Positions 12,801-23,886 of a stretch of 64,000 bases of DNA are shown in pieces. Every line of letters starts with the position of its first letter. The stretch's first letter is position 1. This stretch comes from Pristionchus mayeri (Eukaryota > Nematoda > Chromadorea > Rhabditida > Neodiplogasteridae). Where the stretch lies: contig BTRK01000004.1 of NCBI GenBank assembly GCA_036245805.1, positions 7,936,001 to 8,000,000 on the forward strand, written 5' to 3'. The position numbers were made by a program, and so were the translations under genes. The notes beneath the pieces were generated by a model. It made no database searches. It was given only the letters and a program-made list of their open reading frames with translations, and was not told the DNA's origin.

Positions 12801-14120
12801 CTTTTGGCTAAGATAACCGCTTCTCAACCCTTCTCGGCCTTTTGGCTAAGATAACCGCTTCTCAAATCTTCTCGGCCTTTTGGCTAAGATAACCGCTTCT
12901 CAACACTTCTCGGCCTTTTGGCTGAGATATCCGCTTCTCAAATCTTCTCGGCCTTTTGGCTAAGATAACCGCTTCTCAACACTTCTCGGCCTTTTGGCTG
13001 AGATAACCGCTTCTCAAATCTTCTCGGCCTTTTGGCTAAGATAACCGCTTCTCAACACTTCTCGGCCTTTTGGCTGAGATAACCGCTTCTCAAATCTTCT
13101 CGGCCTTTTGGCTAAGATAACCGCTTCTCAACCCTTCTCGGCCTTTTGGCTGAGATAACCGCTTCTCAAATCTTCTCGGCCTTTTGGCTAAGATAACCGC
13201 TTCTCAAATCTTCTCGGCCTTTTGGCTAAGATAACCGCTTCTGAATCCTTCTCGACCTTTTGGCTGAGATAACCGCTTCTCAAATCTTCTCGGCCTTTTG
13301 GCTAAGATAACCGCTTCTCAACCCTTCTCGGCCTTTTGGCTAAGATAACCGCTTCTCAAATCTTCTCGGCCTTTTGGCTAAGATAACCGCATCTCAAATC
13401 TTCTCGGCCTTTTGGCTAAGATAACCGCTTCTCAACCCTTCTCGGCCTTTTGGCTAAGATAACCGCTTCTCAAATCTTATCTGCCTTTTGGCTAAGATAA
13501 CCGCTTCTCAAATCTTCTCGGCCTTTTGGCTGAGATAACCGTTCTCAAATCTTCTCAGCCTTTTGGCTGAGATAACCGTTCTCAAATCTTCTCAGCCTTT
13601 TGGCTAAGATAACCTCTTTTCAAATCTTCTCGGCCTTTTGGCTAAGATAACCGCTTCTCAAATCTTCTCGGCCTTTTGGCTAAGATATCCGCTTCTCAAA
13701 TCTTCTCGGCCTTTTGGCTAAGATAACCGCTTCTCAACCCTTCTCGGCCTTTTGGCTAAGATAACCGCTTCTCAAATCTTCTCGGCCTTTTGGCTAAGAT
13801 AACCGCTACTCAATCCTTCTCGGCCTTTTGGCTGAGATAACCGCTTCTCAAATCTTCTCGGCCTTTTGGCTAAGATGACCGCTTCTCAACCCTTCTCGGC
13901 CTTTTGGCTAAGATAACCGCTTCTCAAATCTTCTCGGCCTTTTGGCTAAGATAACCGCTTCTCAACACTTCTCGGCCTTTTGGCTGAGATAACCGCTTCT
14001 CAAATCTTCTCGGCCTTTTGGCTAAGATAACCGCTTCTCAACCCTTCTCGGCCTTTTGGCTAAGATAACCGCTTCTCAAATCTTCTCGGCCTTTTGGCTA
14101 AGATAACCGCATCTCAAATC
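823..14120 (+). repeat. Twelve copies of the CGCATCTC marker monomer at 38-bp-quantised spacing
   Basis: The substitution turning CGCTTCTC into CGCATCTC begins (ATCTCA) at 823, 1431, 2381, 3255, 5345, 7661, 8419, 10773, 11949, 12329, 13391 and 14111. The intervals equal 16, 25, 23, 55, 61, 20, 62, 31, 10, 28 and 19 monomers, exact to the base after subtracting one base per 37-bp monomer where a pair intervenes. Most copies are followed by CGCTACTCAATCC in the next monomer and AAGATGACC two monomers later; the copy at 13391 lacks those two followers, which looks like an internal deletion of the module. Shared private variants at varied but in-register distances indicate repeated unequal exchange. 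Confidence 0.85.
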
Positions 14121-15091
14121 TTCTCGGCCTTTTGGCTAAGATAACCGCTACTCAATCCTTCTCGGCCTTTTGGCTGAGATAACCGCTTCTCAAATCTTCT
14201 CGGCCTTTTGGCTAAGATGACCGCTTCTCAACCCTTCTCAGCCTTTTGGCTAAGATAACCGCTTCTCAACCCTTCTCGGCCTTTTGGCTAAGATAACCGC
14301 TTCTCAAATCTTATCTGCCTTTTGGCTAAGATAACCGCTTCTCAAATCTTCTCGGCCTTTTGGCTGAGATAACCGTTCTCAAATCTTCTCAGCCTTTTGG
14401 CTGAGATAACCGTTCTCAAATCTTCTCAGCCTTTTGGCTAAGATAACCTCTTTTCAAATCTTCTCGGCCTTTTGGCTAAGATAACCGCTTCTCAAATCTT
14501 CTCGGCCTTTTGGCTAAGATAACCGCTTCTCAAATCTTCTCGGCCTTTTGGCTAAGATAACCGCTTCTCAACCCTTCTCGGCCTTTTGGCTAAGATAACC
14601 GCTTCTCAAATCTTCTCGGCCTTTTGGCTAAGATAACCGCTTCTCAACCCTTCTCGGCCTTTTGGCTAAGATAACCGCTTCTCAAATCTTCTCGGCCTTT
14701 TGGCTAAGATAACCGCTTCTCAACACTTCTCGGCCTTTTGGCTGAGATAACCGCTTCTCAAATCTTCTCGGCCTTTTGGCTAAGATAACCGCTACTCAAT
14801 CCTTCTCGGCCTTTTGGCTGAGATAACCGCTTCTCAAATCTTCTCGGCCTTTTGGCTAAGATGACCGCTTCTCAACCCTTCTCGGCCTTTTGGCTAAGAT
14901 AACCGCTTCTCAACACTTCTCGGCCTTTTGGCTAAGATAACCGCTTCTCAAATCTTATCTGCCTTTTGGCTAAGATAACCGCTTCTCAAATCTTCTCGGC
15001 CTTTTGGCTGAGATAACCGTTCTCAAATCTTCTCAGCCTTTTGGCTGAGATAACCGTTCTCAAATCTTCTCAGCCTTTTGGCTAAGATAAC
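5607..15091 (+). repeat. Paired 37-bp monomers (one-base deletion, CCGTTCTC)
   Basis: In these monomers CCGCTTCTC has lost one base to give CCGTTCTC, so the unit is 37 bp. They occur as adjacent pairs whose CCGT starts at 5607/5644, 7923/7960, 8681/8718, 11035/11072, 12591/12628, 13539/13576, 14373/14410 and 15017/15054. In each pair the connecting monomer is CAGCC with GGCTGAG, and the pair is followed by CAGCC...TAAGATAACCTCTTTTC. The shared context shows that all eight pairs descend from one event. The pairs shift the register by 2 bp each and so act as internal rulers for later duplications. Confidence 0.9.
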
Positions 15092-15199
15092 CTCTTTTCA
15101 AATCTTCTCGGCCTTTTGGCTAAGATAACCGCTTCTCAAATCTTCTCGGCCTTTTGGCTAAGATAACCGCTTCTCAAATCTTCTCGGCCTTTTGGCTAA

Positions 15200-17885
15200 G
15201 ATAACCGCTTCTCAACCCTTCTCGGCCTTTTGGCTAAGATAACCGCTTCTCAAATCTTCTCGGCCTTTTGGCTAAGATAACCGCTTCTCAACCCTTCTCG
15301 GCCTTTTGGCTAAGATAACCGCTTCTCAAATCTTCTCGGCCTTTTGGCTAAGATAACCGCTTCTCAACACTTCTCGGCCTTTTGGCTGAGATAACCGCTT
15401 CTCAAATCTTCTCGGCCTTTTGGCTAAGATAACCGCTTCTCAACCCTTCTCAGCCTTTTGGCTAACATAACCGCTTCTCAACCCTTCTCAGCCTTTTGGC
15501 TAAGATAACCGCTTCTCAACACTTCTCGGCCTTTTGGCTAAGATAACCGCTTCTCAACACTTCTCGGCCTTTTGGCTGAGATAACCGCTTCTCAAATCTT
15601 CTCGGCCTTTTGGCTGAGATAACCGCTTCTCAAATCTTCTCGGCCTTTTGGCTAAGATAACCTCTTCTCAACCCTTCTCGGCCTTTTGGCTAAGATAACC
15701 GCTTCTCAAATCTTCTCGGCCTTTTGGCTAAGATAACCGCTTCTCAACACTTCTCGGCCTTTTGGCTGAGATAACCGCTTCTCAAATCTTCTCGGCCTTT
15801 TGGCTAAGATAACCGCTTCTCAACACTTCTCGGCCTTTTGGCTGAGATAACCGCTTCTCAAATCTTCTCGGCCTTTTGGCTAAGATAACCGCTTCTCAAC
15901 CCTTCTCAGCCTTTTGGCTAAGATAACCGCTTCTCAACACTTCTCGGCCTTTTGGCTGAGATAACCGCTTCTCAAATCTTCTCGGCCTTTTGGCTGAGAT
16001 AACCGCTTCTCAAATCTTCTCGGCCTTTTGGCTAAGATAACCTCTTTTCAAATCTTCTCGGCCTTTTGGCTAAGATAACCGCTTCTCAAATCTTCTCGGC
16101 CTTTTGGCTAAGATAACCGCTTCTCAACACTTCTCGGCCTTTTGGCTGAGATAACCGCTTCTCAAATCTTCTCGGCCTTTTGGCTAAGATAACCGCTTCT
16201 CAACCCTTCTCAGCCTTTTGGCTAAGACAACCGCTTCTCAACCCTTCTCAGCCTTTTGGCTAAGATAACCGCTTCTCAAATCTTCTCGGCCTTTTGGCTA
16301 AGATAACCGCTTCTCAAATCTTCTCGGCCTTTTGGCTGAGATAACCGCTTCTCAAATATTCCCGGCCTTATGGCTGAGATCACAGTTTCTCAACCCTTCT
16401 CGGCCTTTTGGCTAAGATAACCGCTTCTCAAATCTTCTCGGCCTTTTGGCTGAGATAACCTCTCCTCAACCCTTCTCGGCCTTTTGGCTGAGATAACCGC
16501 TTCTCAAATATTCCCGGCCTTATGGCTGAGATCACAGTTTCTCAACCCTTCTCGGCCTTTTGGCTAAGATAACCGCTTCTCAACCCTTCTCAGCCTTTTG
16601 GCTAAGATAACCGCTTCTCAACCCTTCTCAGCCTTTTGGCTAAGATAACCGCTTCTCAAATCTTATCTGCCTTTTGGCTAAGATATCCGCTTCTCAAATC
16701 TTCTCGGCCTTTTGGCTGAGATAACCTCTCCTCAACCCTTCTCGGCCTTTTGGCTGAGATAACCGCTTCTCAAATCTTCTCGGCCTTTTGGCTGAGATAA
16801 CCGCTTCTCAACCCTTCTCAGCCTTTTGGCTAAGATAACCGCTTCTCAACCCTTCTCATCCTTTTGGCTAAGATAACCTCTTCTCAACCCATCTCGGCCT
16901 TTTGGCTGAGATAACCGCTTCTCAAATCTTCTCGGCCTTTTGGCTAAGATAACCGCTTCTCAAATCTTCTCGGCCTTTTGGCTGAGATAACCGCTTCTCA
17001 AATATTCCCGGCCTTATGGCTGAGATCACAGTTTCTCAACCCTTCTCGGCCTTTTGGCTAAGATAACCGCTTCTCAAATCTTCTCGGCCTTTTGGCTGAG
17101 ATAACCGCTTCTCAACCCTTCTCAGCCTTTTGGCTAAGATAACCGCTTCTCAACCCTTCTCGGCCTTTTGGCTAAGATAACCGCTTCTCAAATCTTCTCG
17201 GCCTTTTGGCTAAGATAACCGCTTCTCAACCCTTCTCATCCTTTTGGCTAAGATAACCTCTTCTCAACCCATCTCGGCCTTTTGGCTGAGATAACCGCTT
17301 CTCAAATCTTCTCGGCCTTTTGGCTGAGATAACCGCTTCTCAAATCTTCTCGGCCTTTTGGCTAAGATAACCGCTTCTCAACCCTTCTCAGCCTTTTGGC
17401 TAAGACAACCGCTTCTAAACCCTACTCAGCCTTTTGGCTAAGATAACCGCTTCTCAAATCTTCTCGGCCTTTTGGCTGAGATAACCGCTTCTCAACCCTT
17501 CTCAGCCTTTTGGCTAAGATAACCGCTTCTCAACCCTTCTCGGCCTTTTGGCTAAGATAACCGCTTCTCAAATCTTCTCGGCCTTTTGGCTAAGATAACC
17601 GCTTCTCAACCCTTCTCATCCTTTTGGCTAAGATAACCTCTTCTCAACCCATCTCGGCCTTTTGGCTGAGATAACCGCTTCTCAAATCTTCTCGGCCTTT
17701 TGGCTGAGATAACCGCTTCTCAAATCTTCTCGGCCTTTTGGCTAAGATAACCGCTTCTCAACCCTTCTCAGCCTTTTGGCTAAGACAACCGCTTCTAAAC
17801 CCTACTCAGCCTTTTGGCTAAGATAACCGCTTCTCAAATCTTATCTGCCTTTTGGCTAAGATAACCGCTTCTCAAATCTTCTCGG
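15200..17885 (+). repeat. Duplicated segment, copy 1 (partner about 20.33-22.6 kb)
   Basis: Private markers here recur about 5.1 kb downstream: CAGCC...TAACAT (15451 to 20581, offset 5,130), TAAGACA (16223 to 21315, offset 5,092), and CCCGG (16361 to 21415 and 16513 to 21567, offset 5,054 both times). The offsets are 135, 134 and 133 monomers, so the copies differ by gain or loss of single monomers. For example, two adjacent AACAC-CGG monomers at about 15.5-15.56 kb face a shorter run at 20.64 kb. A further partial copy of the same variant order occurs at about 18.36-18.96 kb. The ends of the duplication are approximate. Confidence 0.8.
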
Positions 17886-20329
17886 CCTTTTGGCTGAGAT
17901 AACCGCTTCTCAAATATTCCCGGCCTTATGGCTGAGATCACAGTTTCTCAACCCTTCTCGGCCTTTTGGCTAAGATAACCGCTTCTCAACCCTTCTCAGC
18001 CTTTTGGCTAAGATAACCGCTTCTCAACCCTTCTCAGCCTTTTGGCTAAGATAACCGCTTCTCAAATCTTATCTGCCTTTTGGCTAAGATAACCGCTTCT
18101 CAAATCTTCTCATCCTTTTGGCTAAGATAACCTCTTCTCAACCCATCTCGGCCTTTTGGCTGAGATAACCGCTTCTCAAATCTTCTCGGCCTTTTGGCTG
18201 AGATAACCGCTTCTCAACCCTTCTCAGCCTTTTGGCTAAGATAACCGCTTCTCAACCCTTCTCATCCTTTTGGCTAAGATAACCTCTTCTCAACCCATCT
18301 CGGCCTTTTGGCTGAGATAACCGCTTCTCAAATCTTCTCGGCCTTTTGGCTAAGATAACCGCTTCTCAAATCTTCTCGGCCTTTTGGCTAAGATAACCGC
18401 TTCTCAACCCTTCTCGGCCTTTTGGCTAAGATAACCGCTTCTCAAATCTTCTCGGCCTTTTGGCTAAGATAACCGCTTCTCAACACTTCTCGGCCTTTTG
18501 GCTGAGATAACCGCTTCTCAAATCTTCTCGGCCTTTTGGCTAAGATAACCGCTTCTCAACCCTTCTCAGCCTTTTGGCTAACATAACCGCTTCTCAACCC
18601 TTCTCAGCCTTTTGGCTAAGATAACCGCTTCTCAACACTTCTCGGCCTTTTGGCTGAGATAACCGCTTCTCAAATCTTCTCGGCCTTTTGGCTGAGATAA
18701 CCGCTTCTCAAATCTTCTCGGCCTTTTGGCTAAGATAACCTCTTCTCAACCCTTCTCGGCCTTTTGGCTAAGATAACCGCTTCTCAAATCTTCTCGGCCT
18801 TTTGGCTAAGATAACCGCTTCTCAACACTTCTCGGCCTTTTGGCTGAGATAACCGCTTCTCAAATCTTCTCGGCCTTTTGGCTAAGATAACCGCTTCTCA
18901 ACACTTCTCGGCCTTTTGGCTGAGATAACCGCTTCTCAAATCTTCTCGGCCTTTTGGCTAAGATAACCGCTTCTCAACCCTTCTCGGCCTTTTGGCTAAG
19001 ATAACCGCTTCTCAAATCTTCTCGGCCTTTTGGCTAAGATAACCGCTTCTCAACCCTTCTCGGCCTTTTGGCTAAGATAACCGCTTCTCAAATCTTCTCG
19101 GCCTTTTGGCTGAGATAACCGCTTCTCAACCCTTCTCAGCCTTTTGGCTAAGATAACCGCTTCTCAACCCTTCTCGGCCTTTTGGCTAAGATAACCGCTT
19201 CTCAAATCTTCTCGGCCTTTTGGCTAAGATAACCGCTTCTCAACCCTTCTCATCCTTTTGGCTAAGATAACCTCTTCTCAACCCATCTCGGCCTTTTGGC
19301 TGAGATAACCGCTTCTCAAATCTTCTCGGCCTTTTGGCTGAGATAACCGCTTCTCAAATCTTCTCGGCCTTTTGGCTAAGATAACCGCTTCTCAACCCTT
19401 CTCAGCCTTTTGGCTAAGACAACCGCTTCTAAACCCTACTCAGCCTTTTGGCTAAGATAACCGCTTCTCAAATCTTCTCGGCCTTTTGGCTGAGATAACC
19501 GCTTCTCAACCCTTCTCAGCCTTTTGGCTAAGATAACCGCTTCTCAACCCTTCTCGGCCTTTTGGCTAAGATAACCGCTTCTCAAATCTTCTCGGCCTTT
19601 TGGCTAAGATAACCGCTTCTCAACCCTTCTCATCCTTTTGGCTAAGATAACCTCTTCTCAACCCATCTCGGCCTTTTGGCTGAGATAACCGCTTCTCAAA
19701 TCTTCTCGGCCTTTTGGCTGAGATAACCGCTTCTCAAATCTTCTCGGCCTTTTGGCTAAGATAACCGCTTCTCAACCCTTCTCAGCCTTTTGGCTAAGAC
19801 AACCGCTTCTAAACCCTACTCAGCCTTTTGGCTAAGATAACCGCTTCTCAAATCTTATCTGCCTTTTGGCTAAGATAACCGCTTCTCAAATCTTCTCGGC
19901 CTTTTGGCTGAGATAACCGCTTCTCAAATATTCCCGGCCTTATGGCTGAGATCACAGTTTCTCAACCCTTCTCGGCCTTTTGGCTAAGATAACCGCTTCT
20001 CAACCCTTCTCAGCCTTTTGGCTAAGATAACCGCTTCTCAACCCTTCTCAGCCTTTTGGCTAAGATAACCGCTTCTCAAATCTTATCTGCCTTTTGGCTA
20101 AGATAACCGCTTCTCAAATCTTCTCATCCTTTTGGCTAAGATAACCTCTTCTCAACCCATCTCGGCCTTTTGGCTGAGATAACCGCTTCTCAAATCTTCT
20201 CGGCCTTTTGGCTGAGATAACCGCTTCTCAACCCTTCTCAGCCTTTTGGCTAAGATAACCGCTTCTCAACCCTTCTCATCCTTTTGGCTAAGATAACCTC
20301 TTCTCAACCCATCTCGGCCTTTTGGCTGA

Positions 20330-22600
20330 GATAACCGCTTCTCAAATCTTCTCGGCCTTTTGGCTAAGATAACCGCTTCTCAAATCTTCTCGGCCTTTTG
20401 GCTAAGATAACCGCTTCTCAACCCTTCTCGGCCTTTTGGCTAAGATAACCGCTTCTCAAATCTTCTCGGCCTTTTGGCTAAGATAACCGCTTCTCAACAC
20501 TTCTCGGCCTTTTGGCTGAGATAACCGCTTCTCAAATCTTCTCGGCCTTTTGGCTAAGATAACCGCTTCTCAACCCTTCTCAGCCTTTTGGCTAACATAA
20601 CCGCTTCTCAACCCTTCTCAGCCTTTTGGCTAAGATAACCGCTTCTCAACACTTCTCGGCCTTTTGGCTGAGATAACCGCTTCTCAAATCTTCTCGGCCT
20701 TTTGGCTGAGATAACCGCTTCTCAAATCTTCTCGGCCTTTTGGCTAAGATAACCTCTTCTCAACCCTTCTCGGCCTTTTGGCTAAGATAACCGCTTCTCA
20801 AATCTTCTCGGCCTTTTGGCTAAGATAACCGCTTCTCAACACTTCTCGGCCTTTTGGCTGAGATAACCGCTTCTCAAATCTTCTCGGCCTTTTGGCTAAG
20901 ATAACCGCTTCTCAACACTTCTCGGCCTTTTGGCTGAGATAACCGCTTCTCAAATCTTCTCGGCCTTTTGGCTAAGATAACCGCTTCTCAACCCTTCTCA
21001 GCCTTTTGGCTAAGATAACCGCTTCTCAACACTTCTCGGCCTTTTGGCTGAGATAACCGCTTCTCAAATCTTCTCGGCCTTTTGGCTGAGATAACCGCTT
21101 CTCAAATCTTCTCGGCCTTTTGGCTAAGATAACCTCTTTTCAAATCTTCTCGGCCTTTTGGCTAAGATAACCGCTTCTCAAATCTTCTCGGCCTTTTGGC
21201 TAAGATAACCGCTTCTCAACACTTCTCGGCCTTTTGGCTGAGATAACCGCTTCTCAAATCTTCTCGGCCTTTTGGCTAAGATAACCGCTTCTCAACCCTT
21301 CTCAGCCTTTTGGCTAAGACAACCGCTTCTCAACCCTTCTCAGCCTTTTGGCTAAGATAACCGCTTCTCAAATCTTCTCGGCCTTTTGGCTGAGATAACC
21401 GCTTCTCAAATATTCCCGGCCTTATGGCTGAGATCACAGTTTCTCAACCCTTCTCGGCCTTTTGGCTAAGATAACCGCTTCTCAAATCTTCTCGGCCTTT
21501 TGGCTGAGATAACCTCTCCTCAACCCTTCTCGGCCTTTTGGCTGAGATAACCGCTTCTCAAATATTCCCGGCCTTATGGCTGAGATCACAGTTTCTCAAC
21601 CCTTCTCGGCCTTTTGGCTAAGATAACCGCTTCTCAACCCTTCTCAGCCTTTTGGCTAAGATAACCGCTTCTCAACCCTTCTCAGCCTTTTGGCTAAGAT
21701 AACCGCTTCTCAACCCTTCTCAGCCTTTTGGCTAAGATAACCGCTTCTCAAATCTTATCTGCCTTTTGGCTAAGATATCCGCTTCTCAAATCTTCTCGGC
21801 CTTTTGGCTGAGATAACCTCTCCTCAACCCTTCTCGGCCTTTTGGCTGAGATAACCGCTTCTCAAATCTTCTCGGCCTTTTGGCTGAGATAACCGCTTCT
21901 CAACCCTTCTCAGCCTTTTGGCTAAGATAACCGCTTCTCAACCCTTCTCATCCTTTTGGCTAAGATAACCTCTTCTCAACCCATCTCGGCCTTTTGGCTG
22001 AGATAACCGCTTCTCAAATCTTCTCGGCCTTTTGGCTAAGATAACCGCTTCTCAAATCTTCTCGGCCTTTTGGCTGAGATAACCGCTTCTCAAATATTCC
22101 CGGCCTTATGGCTGAGATCACAGTTTCTCAACCCTTCTCGGCCTTTTGGCTAAGATAACCGCTTCTCAAATCTTCTCGGCCTTTTGGCTGAGATAACCGC
22201 TTCTCAACCCTTCTCAGCCTTTTGGCTAAGATAACCGCTTCTCAACCCTTCTCGGCCTTTTGGCTAAGATAACCGCTTCTCAAATCTTCTCGGCCTTTTG
22301 GCTAAGATAACCGCTTCTCAACCCTTCTCATCCTTTTGGCTAAGATAACCTCTTCTCAACCCATCTCGGCCTTTTGGCTGAGATAACCGCTTCTCAAATC
22401 TTCTCGGCCTTTTGGCTGAGATAACCGCTTCTCAAATCTTCTCGGCCTTTTGGCTAAGATAACCGCTTCTCAACCCTTCTCAGCCTTTTGGCTAAGACAA
22501 CCGCTTCTAAACCCTACTCAGCCTTTTGGCTAAGATAACCGCTTCTCAAATCTTATCTGCCTTTTGGCTAAGATAACCGCTTCTCAAATCTTCTCGGCCT
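20330..22600 (+). repeat. Duplicated segment, copy 2 (partner about 15.2-17.89 kb)
   Basis: This is the second copy of the 5.1 kb-spaced duplication. It retains the order of CAGCC-TAACAT, TAAGACAACC, paired GATC monomers 152 bp apart (21415 and 21567), TAAGATATCC and CTCATCC monomers. It has one additional AACCC-CAGCC monomer near 21.7 kb and one fewer AAATC-CGGCC monomer near 21.36 kb than copy 1. The copies diverge after the ATCTGCC monomer near 22.56 kb, where copy 2 goes into CCTCTCCTC and copy 1 into another GATC monomer. Confidence 0.8.
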
Positions 22601-22639
22601 TTTGGCTGAGATAACCTCTCCTCAACCCTTCTCGGCCTT

Positions 22640-23830
22640 TTGGCTGAGATAACCGCTTCTCAAATCTTCTCGGCCTTTTGGCTGAGATAACCGCTTCTCA
22701 ACCCTTCTCAGCCTTTTGGCTAAGATAACCGCTTCTCAACCCTTCTCGGCCTTTTGGCTAAGATAATCTCTTCTCAACCCATCTCGGCCTTTTGGCTGAG
22801 ATAACCGCTTCTCAAATCTTCTCGGCCTTTTGGCTAAGATAACCGCTTCTCAAATCTTCTCGGCCTTTTGGCTGAGATAACCGCTTCTCAAATATTCCCG
22901 GCCTTATGGCTGAGATCACAGTTTCTCAACCCTTCTCGGCCTTTTGGCTAAGATAACCGCTTCTCAACCCTTCTCAGCCTTTTGGCTAAGATAACCGCTT
23001 CTCAACCCTTCTCAGCCTTTTGGCTAAGATAACCGCTTCTCAAATCTTATCTGCCTTTTGGCTAAGATAACCGCTTCTCAAATCTTCTCGGCCTTTTGGC
23101 TGAGATAACCTCTCCTCAACCCTTCTCGGCCTTTTGGCTGAGATAACCGCTTCTCAAATCTTCTCGGCCTTTTGGCTGAGATAACCGCTTCTCAAATCTT
23201 CTCGGCCTTTTGGCTGAGATAACCGCTTCTCAACCCTTCTCAGCCTTTTGGCTAAGATAACCGCTTCTCAACCCTTCTCGGCCTTTTGGCTAAGATAATC
23301 TCTTCTCAACCCATCTCGGCCTTTTGGCTGAGATAACCGCTTCTCAAATCTTCTCGGCCTTTTGGCTAAGATAACCGCTTCTCAAATCTTCTCGGCCTTT
23401 TGGCTGAGATAACCGCTTCTCAAATATTCCCGGCCTTATGGCTGAGATCACAGTTTCTCAACCCTTCTCGGCCTTTTGGCTAAGATAACCGCTTCTCAAC
23501 CCTTCTCAGCCTTTTGGCTAAGATAACCGCTTCTCAACCCTTCTCAGCCTTTTGGCTAAGATAACCGCTTCTCAAATCTTATCTGCCTTTTGGCTAAGAT
23601 AACCGCTTCTCAAATCTTCTCGGCCTTTTGGCTGAGATAACCTCTCCTCAACCCTTCTCGGCCTTTTGGCTGAGATAACCGCTTCTCAAATCTTCTCGGC
23701 CTTTTGGCTGAGATAACCTCTCCTCAACCCTTCTCGGCCTTTTGGCTGAGATAACCGCTTCTCAAATCTTCTCGGCCTTTTGGCTGAGATAACCGCTTCT
23801 CAACCCTTCTCAGCCTTTTGGCTAAGATAA
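22640..23830 (+). repeat. Tandem 14-monomer (532 bp) duplication
   Basis: The private variant AGATAATCTCTTCTC occurs only at 22761 and 23293, exactly 532 bp (14 monomers) apart. The GATC monomers at 22897 and 23429 are also 532 bp apart. Around 23.2 kb the second copy carries one more AAATC-CGGCC-TGAG monomer than the first, so the upstream alignment shifts by 38 bp. This is a young local duplication. Confidence 0.85.
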
Positions 23831-23886
23831 CCGCTTCTCAAATCTTCTCGGCCTTTTGGCTAAGATAACCGCTTCTCAACCCTTCT

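Larger units (their letters stand above)
1..15200 (+). repeat. Domain I: higher-order array with paired 37-bp monomers
   Basis: This region is defined by a recurring run of diagnostic monomers in fixed order: CGCATCTCAAATC, then CGCTACTCAATCC, then a TGAG monomer, then AAGATGACC, and a few monomers later AAATCTTATCTGCC. From 5.6 kb on, the run is followed by two adjacent 37-bp monomers. The number of monomers between successive runs varies greatly, so this is an irregular higher-order repeat and not a fixed-length one. The first few hundred bases resemble material at about 31.6-32.1 kb (AAATTTTCTCGG, CTTCTTAACCC), which suggests domain III-type sequence at the left edge. The right boundary is approximate; the last 37-bp pair is near 15.05 kb. 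Confidence 0.8.
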
